Assembly (NCBI GenBank): GCA_005880175.1
Contig: VBJR01000302.1
Location: 1-11,769 of the forward strand
Length of the DNA: 11,769 nt
Reading direction: 5' to 3'
Origin: Chloroflexota bacterium
Lineage (GTDB): Bacteria; Chloroflexota; Dormibacteria; Dormibacterales; Dormibacteraceae
Under the pieces are notes generated by a model. It saw only the letters and a list, made by a program, of their open reading frames with translations. It did not search any database and had not been told where the DNA came from. This document shows positions 6,567 through 11,769 of the stretch, in pieces (positions within the stretch are counted from its first letter, which is position 1; every line of letters begins with the position of its first letter). Made by a program: the position numbers and the translations under genes.

Positions 6567-7301
6567 ATGGCCGGCACGACCGAGCCGCGGCGGCGGCTCT
6601 ACGACTCCTACTTCGCGACGTACTACGGCGCGGACCACGCCTGCCCGGGTGAGCTCTCGGCCAGCGTCCGCGCGTACTTCGACCAGCACCTCGGCGCCCA
6701 CCTGCCGGCCGACCGGGGCGCGGCGATCCTCGACGTCGGCTGCGGGTTCGGCGGGCTGCTGATGCACCTGCGCGACCGCGGCTACACCAACGTCAGCGGC
6801 GTGGACGTCAGCCCCGAGCAGGTGGCCATGGCGCACCGCCTGGGCCTGACCGGGGTGACGCTGAGCGAGGCCGCCGGGCACCTGGCGGACCGCCGCGACG
6901 AGCTCGACCTGGTGTGCGCGATCGACGTGCTCGAGCACCTCGAGCGCGACGAGCTGCTGGGGCTGCTCGACGCGGTCCACGCCGCGCTGCGGCCGGGGGG
7001 GCGGATGCTGCTCCAGGTCCCCAACGCGGACGGGCCGTTCGCCAGCCGCATGCGGTACTTCGACCTGACGCACGAGCGGGCGTTCACCGGCAAGTCCATC
7101 GCGCAGGCGCTCCGGGCCGCGGGCTTCTCGAGCGTGAGCATCCACCCGGTCCGCCCGGCGGTGCACGGCGTCCCGAGCGCGGTCCGGTGGGCGCTGTGGC
7201 AGGTGATCCGGCTGGGCCTCGCCGGCTACCTGGCCGTCGAGACCGGCGTGCTCCGCGGCCACGTGCTCAGCCAGAACCTCGTCGCGGTGGCGGAACGATG
7301 A
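6567..7301 (+). CDS. Class I SAM-dependent methyltransferase
   Basis: A 244-residue class I methyltransferase of the Methyltransf_23/UbiE-like sort seen in glycan clusters. Motif I is ILDVGCGFGG (residues 54-63, Asp56), then GVDVSPEQVAMA (acidic residue for the SAM ribose), LVCAIDVLEHLERDEL, LRPGGRMLLQVPNADG, and a C-terminal half with MRYFDLTHERAFTGKSI and LSQNLVAVAER. It probably methylates a sugar hydroxyl or a lipid-linked intermediate; the acceptor is not predictable. I chose the ATG at 6567, with GGAG at 6552-6555, because it leaves a short natural N-terminus (MAGTTEPRRRLYDSYFATYY). The longer open frame upstream runs inside the GT4 gene. A TTG at 6528 is possible but poorly spaced. The gene ends a run of genes: a hairpin follows its stop. 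Confidence 0.9.
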   Translation: MAGTTEPRRRLYDSYFATYYGADHACPGELSASVRAYFDQHLGAHLPADRGAAILDVGCGFGGLLMHLRDRGYTNVSGVDVSPEQVAMAHRLGLTGVTLSEAAGHLADRRDELDLVCAIDVLEHLERDELLGLLDAVHAALRPGGRMLLQVPNADGPFASRMRYFDLTHERAFTGKSIAQALRAAGFSSVSIHPVRPAVHGVPSAVRWALWQVIRLGLAGYLAVETGVLRGHVLSQNLVAVAER

Positions 7302-7307
7302 TGGATG

Positions 7308-7348
7308 CAAGAGGGGGCGGGCCCCCTCTTCCGGAACACCCCCTCTTG
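7308..7348. terminator. Competing inverted repeats after methyltransferase gene (terminator-like)
   Basis: The segment CAAGAGGGGG (7308-7317) is followed by two copies of CCCCCTCTT, at 7322-7330 and 7339-7347. It can pair with the first copy (9-10 pairs, very short loop of 2-4 bases) or with the second (10 perfect pairs, 7308-7317 with 7339-7348, 21-base loop), but not both. It begins seven bases after the stop at 7299-7301. There is no T-tract, so termination would have to be of the hairpin-only kind proposed for GC-rich actinobacteria, or the structures may act as a switch. The palindrome is directly visible; the function is inferred. Confidence 0.6.
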
Positions 7349-7404
7349 TCCAGGACGTTCGGGGCGCCTGCGGCGCATCGCTCCGCGTCTGAAGTGAATG
7401 CCGG

Positions 7405-7428
7405 GGGATCACGGGATCACGGACTCAC
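7405..7428. repeat. Tandem 8-mers (2 exact + 1 degenerate)
   Basis: GGGATCAC occurs twice back to back (7405-7412, 7413-7420), followed by GGACTCAC (7421-7428), which differs at two positions. The array sits 64 bases upstream of the FkbM start, where an activator or repressor site could lie. An 8-base period is short of a helical turn, so it may also be simple replication slippage. Confidence 0.55.
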
Positions 7429-7491
7429 ACGCTCGGGCCAAGCCCTTGCTCACGGCGCCGCCTGGCCTTCGTCTCATCGGGAGGCCACGCC

Positions 7492-8244
7492 ATGAAGCAG
7501 CTGCTCCGGGCCGCGCTGCCTGCGGCCATGCGCTCCCACCGCATCTGGTCCGGGCCGCTGCGGGGCTGCCAGCTCGTCACCTCGTGGCGGGACTACCCGG
7601 CCGCGATCCTCGGCTACACGGAGCGGCCCCTGCTGCGCTGGCTGGCCGCCAACGTGGGCCCGGGGGAGACGTGGCTCGACATCGGGGCGCACTACGGCTA
7701 CACGGCCGTGGCGCTGAGCCGGCTCGTCGGCGGGGACGGGCGGGTGTTCGCGTTCGAGCCGGTGCCGGAGACCGCCGGCTGCCTCGCCGTCACGCGCTGC
7801 CGGAACGAGCTGGCGCACCTCACCGTCCTGCCGATCGGCCTGTCGGACGCTCCCGGCGTCTCGGTGCTGGACGTGCCGGTCGTGCGGGGCATGGCCGAGC
7901 ACGCCCGGCCGCCCGCCGGGGAGCGGGTGGCGATCGTGACGATGCCGCTGGACGGCATCTGGGACGCCGTGTCGCGCGGCTGCCGGGCGGTCCACGGCGT
8001 GAAGGTGGACGTCCAGGGCATGGAGAACCAGGTCCTGGCCGGCATGCGGGGCCTGCTGCACGAGTTCCGCCCTCGCGTGGTGGTCGAGTTCCACTCCGGC
8101 GTCGATCCCCACCCGACGTTCGAGGTCCTCGACGGGCTCGGGTACGGCCTGCCCGGCGTGCCGCTGGGCGGGCACGGGCCGGACGTCAGCCTGGCGTTCG
8201 TGGCCGGGCCCCCGGAGAGCGTCCGCGCGAGGGCCGCGACGTGA
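7492..8244 (+). CDS. FkbM-family methyltransferase
   Basis: A 250-residue SAM-dependent methyltransferase of the FkbM family, which O-methylates hydroxyls on sugars or polyketides. Motif I is TWLDIGAHYGYTAVALS (Asp63), then GRVFAFEPVPETAG with the acidic residue for SAM ribose binding, and the family signature near KVDVQGMENQVLAGM (Asp173), where most members read KIDVEGxE. Near the C-terminus PRVVVEFHSG is also typical. The length fits the family. It is soluble, with no membrane segment, so it would act on nucleotide sugars or lipid-linked glycan in the cytoplasm. The ATG at 7492 has an excellent GGGAGG site at 7479-7484 and is the first gene after the 190-base gap. Its stop overlaps the GTG of the next gene (GTGA, 8241-8244). 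The substituted hydroxyl cannot be predicted. Confidence 0.93.
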   Translation: MKQLLRAALPAAMRSHRIWSGPLRGCQLVTSWRDYPAAILGYTERPLLRWLAANVGPGETWLDIGAHYGYTAVALSRLVGGDGRVFAFEPVPETAGCLAVTRCRNELAHLTVLPIGLSDAPGVSVLDVPVVRGMAEHARPPAGERVAIVTMPLDGIWDAVSRGCRAVHGVKVDVQGMENQVLAGMRGLLHEFRPRVVVEFHSGVDPHPTFEVLDGLGYGLPGVPLGGHGPDVSLAFVAGPPESVRARAAT

Positions 8245-8977
8245 CCGCCGGCGGCTTCCACGCGCCGGGCTACTGGGACCTGCGGGCGTCGGCGCACCTG
8301 GGCACGGACACCGAGATGGCGGCGGTGTGCGACGCCCTGCAGCTGGTCCGCGGGAACGCCGCTCCGCTCGAGGAGCGGGGCGCGCGGCGCGTGGCGGCGC
8401 ACCTCCCCGGCGGCCGCGTCCTCGAGGTCGGCTGCGGCTACGGGCGCTGGTTCGACCTGATGGGGCCGGGGCGGCAGCTGATCGGCATGGACTTCTCGAC
8501 GGTGATGGGCCACGCCGCGCACCGCCGGGGCAGGGCGCCGGTGCTGCTCGGCGACGCCCGCCGGCTGCCCGTGGCCGCCGGCGCCCTGGACGCCGCGTAC
8601 ACGATGAAGGTCCTCCAGTGCCTGCCGGACGAGGACCGCGCCGCCGCCGTGGCGGGCATCCTCCGATCGATCCGCCCGCGGGGCAGGCTGGTCCTCTACG
8701 AGAAGATCGCCGGCCCCGGCGGCAGTCCGCCCGAGCGCTGGATCGACTGGGGCGAGCGGGCCGGCGGGCGGCTCCTCCGCTGGGAGGGCAACCAGTTCTC
8801 GCCGCTGGAGCGACTCCTGGCCGCGATCGTCGGCACCCCGGCTGGTACCGCCTCTACGCCGGGGTCCACGGGCTGTCGATGCGCCTGTCGCTGCCCGCCG
8901 AGCCGCTCCTGGAGCGCGTGCTGCCCGGGCGCTGGGCGGAGCACGCGATCTTCGTGTTCGAGAAGCGGGCCGGATGA
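8241..8977 (+). pseudogene. Class I SAM methyltransferase, frameshifted near 8836
   Basis: The GTG at 8241, with GAGGG at 8229-8233, opens a Methyltransf_11-type enzyme: FHAPGYWDLRA, motif I VLEVGCGYGRWFDLM (residues 60-74, Glu62), LIGMDFSTVM, VLLGDARRLPVAAGALDAAY, MKVLQCLPDEDR, and IRPRGRLVLYEKI. After LLAAIVGT (about residue 198) the family-like continuation GWYRLYAGVHGLSMRLSLP to AIFVFEKRAG lies in another frame ending at TGA 8975-8977. Adding one C to the four-C run 8836-8839 joins the two halves into a clean 245-residue protein with no loss. This points to a single-base deletion or a sequencing error. As written, the frame stays open from 8241 to 10919, an 892-codon chimera with the downstream GT4. 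Overlaps at both ends (GTGA, ATGA) show the gene was once intact here. Acceptor unknown. Confidence 0.85.
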
Positions 8978-9759
8978 CGCGGCTCGCCGGCGCGCTGCGC
9001 TGGTGCCGGTTCGTCCGCGAGTACGTCCTGGGCCACCCCTGCAACCGCGGCCGGCCGGTCCGGTCGGCGGCCCGCGCGCTCGCCTGGCAGGTCCGCAAGC
9101 GGCTCTCCGGCCGGGCGCTCGTCACCCCGCTCGCGGACGGGACCTCGCTGCGGGTGAGCCGCGACCACACCTGCTCGGCGCTGGTCCGCTACGTCCGCCT
9201 CCCGGAGTACGACGACCTGTGCCTGGTCCGAGACCTGCTCGGCGAGTACGACTGGTTCGTGGACGTCGGCGCCAACGTCGGCGTCTACACGGTGCTCGCG
9301 GCGGCCCGGGCGCGGGCCGGCGGCGTCATCGCGTTCGAGCCGGACCCGCTGGCGCGGGACGAGCTGGAGCGGAACGTCCGGCTGAACGGCCTGCGCAACG
9401 TGGTCGTGCGCGGCGAGGTCGCCGGGGAGGCGGCGGGCGAGGTCTGGTTCACGCGGGACCTCGACTCGCGCAACCACGTCGTGGTCGAGCCCTTCGCGGG
9501 AGCCCGGCGGCAGGCCCGGATGGTCACGCTGGACTCGGTCTGCCTGCCGGCCACGGTCCCGGCGATCGTCAAGATCGACGCCGAGGGCTACGACCGGTCG
9601 CTCGTCCGCCTGCTGCGCGGCTTCGGCTACGTGGCGTGCACGTACGATCCCGACCGCCGGAGCCTGGACGAGGGCGGCCGGTCGCGGTGGAGCGACAACC
9701 TGGTCTTCGTCCGCGCCGACCGGCTCGCCCCGGTCCGGCACCGGCTGCGCGCCTCGTGA
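8974..9759 (+). CDS. FkbM-family methyltransferase
   Basis: A 261-residue FkbM-type SAM methyltransferase, only distantly similar to the FkbM gene at 7492. A basic N-terminal region of about 90 residues (RPVRSAARALAWQVRKRLSG, then DGTSLRVSRDHTCSALVRY) precedes motif I FVDVGANVGVYTVLAA (Asp97), GGVIAFEPDPLARDELERNV, NGLRNVVVRGEVAGEAAG, and the family signature VKIDAEGYDRSLVRLLRG (Asp202, Glu204). This is closer to the family consensus than the first copy. It likely O-methylates a sugar in the same glycan. The ATG at 8974 overlaps the previous stop (ATGA), and its own stop overlaps the GTG of the GT4 (GTGA, 9756-9759). There is little Shine-Dalgarno signal, so translation is likely coupled. No membrane segment. 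Confidence 0.93.
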   Translation: MTRLAGALRWCRFVREYVLGHPCNRGRPVRSAARALAWQVRKRLSGRALVTPLADGTSLRVSRDHTCSALVRYVRLPEYDDLCLVRDLLGEYDWFVDVGANVGVYTVLAAARARAGGVIAFEPDPLARDELERNVRLNGLRNVVVRGEVAGEAAGEVWFTRDLDSRNHVVVEPFAGARRQARMVTLDSVCLPATVPAIVKIDAEGYDRSLVRLLRGFGYVACTYDPDRRSLDEGGRSRWSDNLVFVRADRLAPVRHRLRAS

Positions 9760-10919
9760 CGGCGCCCGTCCGCCTCCTGCACTACGTCGAGACGCCGGTG
9801 CAGTACTTCGCGCCGCTCTACCGGGAGCTGGCCCGGCGTCCCGAGATGGACCTGACCGTCGCCTTCCGCACGGACCGCGGGGCGGGCGACTTCCTGGACC
9901 GCGAGTTCGGCCGGCGGGTGCGCTGGGACGTCCCCGTCCTCGACGGCTACCGGCACTGGTTCCTCTCCGGGCCCCAGCGGGCCAGGAGCGTCCAGGTCGC
10001 CAGGGCGGTGCTGGCCGGCCGCTACGACGCGGTCTGGATCCACGGGTACAGCTCGCGGGGCGCGTGGGTGGTCGTGGCGGCGTGCGCCCTGCGCCGCGTG
10101 CCGGCGCTGCTCCGCGACGACGCGACGCTGCTCCGGCGCCGGGCGCTCTGGAGGCGGACCGTCAAGGCCGCCGTGCTTCCCGTCCTGTTCCGGTTCGTGC
10201 GCGGGCTCTGCACGGGGATCGAGAGCCGCCGGTGGTTCGAGCGCTACGGCGTCCGCGGCCGGCGGCTGTTCCTGGCCCGCCACAGCGTCGACAACGCGTA
10301 CTTCCAGCGACACGCGGACGCGCTGGCCGGGACGCGGGCGGACGCGCGGCGGTCGTTCGGCCTGCCTCCCGATCAGCCGGTGGTGCTGCTCTGCGGCAAG
10401 CTGATCCCGGTCAAGGACCCGTTCCTGCTGCTGCGCGCGTTCGCCGAGGTGCGGCGGCGGGCCCCCTGCTCCCTGCTCTACGCGGGAGACGGGCCGCTGC
10501 GGGCGGAGGTGGAGGCGGCGGCGGTCCGCGAGGGGATCCCCGACGTCCGGGTCAGCGGCTTCCTGAACCAGTCCGAGGTGTCGCGCGCGTACGCCGCCGC
10601 CGACGTGCTCGTCCTCTGCTCGGAGCGCGAGACGTGGGGCCTGGCGGTCAACGAGGCGATGAACTTCGGCCTCCCGGTGGTGGTGTCCGACCGCGTGGGC
10701 TGCGCGGCCGACCTGGTGGTGGACGGCGAGAACGGCCGGGTCGTGCCGGCGGGCTGCGCCGTGTCCCTCGCGGCCGCGCTGCGCGAGCTCGTGTGCGACC
10801 CGGAGCGGCGGCGGCGCTGGGGCGCCCGCTCGCGCGAGATCGTGGACGCCTACGACGTGCGCCGCACGGCGGACGACGTCGTCTCGGCGGTCCTGCAGGT
10901 GGCCCGGCGGCGGCCCTGA
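9756..10919 (+). CDS. GT4-family glycosyltransferase
   Basis: A 387-residue GT-B fold glycosyltransferase, last gene of the second run. The N-terminal domain begins APVRLLHYVETPVQYFAPLY, an aromatic-rich opening instead of the usual glycine loop, then YDAVWIHGYSSRGAWVVV and LLRDDATLLRRR, in the manner of GT4 enzymes that act on methylated or deoxy sugars. The donor domain has VVLLCGKLIPVKDPFLLLRA (Lys220), LLYAGDGPLRAEVE, VSGFLNQSEVSRAYAAADV, and E-x7-E (Glu292, Glu300) in ETWGLAVNE, then PVVVSDRVGCAADLV. The start is the GTG at 9756, overlapping the FkbM stop; the same frame is open far upstream only because of GC-rich shadow reading. It would extend the lipid-linked glycan. Donor and linkage are unknown. 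Confidence 0.93.
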   Translation: MTAPVRLLHYVETPVQYFAPLYRELARRPEMDLTVAFRTDRGAGDFLDREFGRRVRWDVPVLDGYRHWFLSGPQRARSVQVARAVLAGRYDAVWIHGYSSRGAWVVVAACALRRVPALLRDDATLLRRRALWRRTVKAAVLPVLFRFVRGLCTGIESRRWFERYGVRGRRLFLARHSVDNAYFQRHADALAGTRADARRSFGLPPDQPVVLLCGKLIPVKDPFLLLRAFAEVRRRAPCSLLYAGDGPLRAEVEAAAVREGIPDVRVSGFLNQSEVSRAYAAADVLVLCSERETWGLAVNEAMNFGLPVVVSDRVGCAADLVVDGENGRVVPAGCAVSLAAALRELVCDPERRRRWGARSREIVDAYDVRRTADDVVSAVLQVARRRP

Positions 10920-10927
10920 CCGGCGCC

Positions 10928-11769
10928 GTGCCTCCGTTCCGCGCTCGCAACTTGCCTCCGGCTCGGGGGCCGGCCCAGACTCGAGGCATCTGCGGGCACG
11001 CGTTCGAGACGGCTGGGGAGCGCAGGAGCTCCAGGACCCTGCGGTCCCGGTTCTTCCGCCTCGGGCTGCTCCAGGTCGCGACGGTCGTCGTCTTCTTCGT
11101 GCTGGCCGCGAGCGGAGGGGCGGCGGCGAACTACCTCGGCTCCCACGCCGGGGCGCTCCGCGGCGCCGAGCTGCAGGCGAACCAGCTGCTGGTGGACATG
11201 CTGGACCAGGAGGTCGTGCTCACGGACCGGTACGCGCTCACCGCGGATCCGGCCGACGCCCAGCGCTACGCCGAGGCGCGGTCAGCCACCTGGGTGGCGC
11301 TCGACGCCCTGCAGGGCGGCACGGCGGGCGCGGTCCGGCCCGGGCTGGTGCGTTCCGCCGCGACGGCCGTCGTGGCGTGGCAGGGGTGGGCCGAGGGCCT
11401 CCGGCAGCGGGTGCTGACGTCGGGCCCACTGCTGCCGGGGGCGCCCGACCTGAGCGGCGGCGACGGGCTCCTGGGCGCCGTCGAGTCCGCCCTGTCGGCC
11501 CTGGCCGCGGCGCTGGAGTCCGACTTCCAGGCCGCGTTGAACCTGGCCACCGAGACCGGGGTCGCGGTGGAGGTCCTCGCCACGCTCGGCAACGCCACGG
11601 TGGTGCTCCTGCTGGTCCTGCTCCTCCGCCGCATGTACCTGCTGGCGCTCAAGCCGGTGGGCGAGCTCGCCGTCGCGGCCGGCACGATCGCCGCGGGCGG
11701 CCGGGCGCGGATCCCGCACGTCCGCCGCGAGGACGAGATCGGCGTCCTGTCCACGGCGCTGCGGGACTG
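10928..11769 (+). CDS. Membrane sensor protein, N-terminal part: TM, CHASE3-like region, TM, HAMP (3' end outside window)
   Basis: The frame is open to the window edge and codes for a two-TM receptor. A hydrophobic segment (about 11060-11125, GLLQVATVVVFFVLAASGG) is followed by about 150 residues outside the membrane, including MLDQEVVLTDRYALTADPAD, which fits a CHASE3-like helical sensor. A second TM (about 11585-11640, ATVVLLLVLLLRRMYL) is followed by LKPVGELAVAAGTIAAGG and REDEIGVLSTALRD, the first helix, connector and DExG of a HAMP domain. The output domain (histidine kinase, GGDEF, chemoreceptor or phosphatase) is beyond the edge. The start is uncertain: GTG at 10928 (used here) or TTG at 10952; neither has a good ribosome-binding site. 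The nearest purine stretches (11015-11020, 11025-11028) precede no standard in-frame start codon. Gene function relative to the glycan locus is unknown. Confidence 0.75.
   Translation, partial: MPPFRARNLPPARGPAQTRGICGHAFETAGERRSSRTLRSRFFRLGLLQVATVVVFFVLAASGGAAANYLGSHAGALRGAELQANQLLVDMLDQEVVLTDRYALTADPADAQRYAEARSATWVALDALQGGTAGAVRPGLVRSAATAVVAWQGWAEGLRQRVLTSGPLLPGAPDLSGGDGLLGAVESALSALAAALESDFQAALNLATETGVAVEVLATLGNATVVLLLVLLLRRMYLLALKPVGELAVAAGTIAAGGRARIPHVRREDEIGVLSTALRD

Larger units (their letters stand above)
7302..7491 (+). promoter_or_regulatory. 190-base intergenic region, probable transcription boundary for the second gene run
   Basis: This is the largest gap between the glycan genes. 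From left to right it holds the competing hairpins (7308-7348), a small GCGCC/GGCGC stem at 7364-7376, the tandem 8-mers (7405-7428), and a good ribosome-binding site GGGAGG at 7479-7484 seven bases before the ATG at 7492. The following four genes are coupled to each other by overlaps, so a promoter is expected here. I could not identify a convincing -35/-10 pair. The open frame that crosses the gap starting at 7398 has no ribosome-binding site and shifts into a shadow frame of the next gene. Confidence 0.5.

Noticed and set aside
6528..7301. TTG at 6528 as the methyltransferase start
   Set aside because: The spacing from GGAGGA (6505-6510) is about 17 bases, too long. The ATG at 6567 has its own GGAG and gives a natural N-terminus.
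7446..7480. TTGCTC as a -35 box for the second gene run
   Set aside because: No -10-like hexamer lies 16-19 bases downstream; the region is CTTCGTCTCATC. Too weak to report as a promoter.
44..9741. Many long minus-strand open frames, some over 400 codons
   Set aside because: All lie opposite genes with clear family motifs, are Arg/Pro/Gly/His-rich without recognisable domains, and arise because stop codons are rare in such GC-rich DNA.
7398..10919. A 1173-codon plus-strand open frame
   Set aside because: It strings together intergenic sequence, an out-of-frame shadow of the FkbM gene, the 5' part of a frameshifted methyltransferase, a shadow of the second FkbM and the real GT4. Conserved motifs appear only within 8241-8835 and from 9756 on.
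10952..10981. TTGCCT ... CAGACT as a promoter before the sensor gene
   Set aside because: The -10 candidate matches only three of six consensus bases, and such matches are frequent by chance.
1..11769. CRISPR arrays, tRNA or rRNA genes, insertion sequences, defence genes
   Set aside because: No spaced direct repeats, cloverleaf-like sequence, transposase motifs or recognisable defence domains were seen on either strand.

Overview
The window is very GC-rich (roughly three quarters G+C by eye). It is densely packed with plus-strand genes joined by 4-base GTGA/ATGA overlaps and often started with GTG, as is usual in Actinomycetota, including deep lineages such as Thermoleophilia. The genus cannot be fixed from the sequence. 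The content is one stretch of a cell-surface glycan locus (exopolysaccharide, capsule or wall polymer), followed by the start of an unrelated membrane sensor gene.

Layout: (1) 1-4030, a tightly coupled run: the C-terminus of an extended SDR sugar-nucleotide enzyme, two GT4 glycosyltransferases, a GT2 glycosyltransferase broken by a frameshift, and a small polyprenyl-phosphate sugar-1-phosphate transferase that would start the lipid-linked glycan. (2) 4031-4154, a short gap with a strong 22-bp hairpin, which can also be read as a 43-codon ORF. (3) 4155-7301, a dTDP-L-rhamnose 4-epimerase-like SDR, a WcaI-like GT4, a 12-codon mini-ORF and a class I SAM methyltransferase. (4) 7302-7491, a 190-base gap with competing hairpins and tandem 8-mers, probably a transcription boundary. 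(5) 7492-10919, a second coupled run: FkbM methyltransferase, a frameshifted class I methyltransferase, a second FkbM methyltransferase and a GT4. (6) 10928 to the end, the N-terminus of a two-TM sensor with a CHASE3-like outer region and the start of a HAMP domain.

Working model (inference): the initiating transferase puts the first sugar phosphate on undecaprenyl phosphate at the inner membrane face. The GT4 and GT2 enzymes extend it. The SDR enzymes supply a nucleotide sugar, possibly dTDP-6-deoxy-L-talose. The methyltransferases decorate the glycan. No flippase, polymerase, ABC exporter or chain-length regulator is in the window, so the locus must continue elsewhere.

Two genes carry single-base-scale frameshifts. 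In both, the out-of-frame continuation stays open into a later gene, so a simple gene caller would report false fusion proteins (2582-4030 and 8241-10919). I see no CRISPR array, tRNA, rRNA, transposase or defence system. The most unusual signals are the intergenic palindromes, the metal-knuckle-like insert in the SDR, the mini-ORF at 6523 that looks like an SDR start remnant, and the paired frameshifts.
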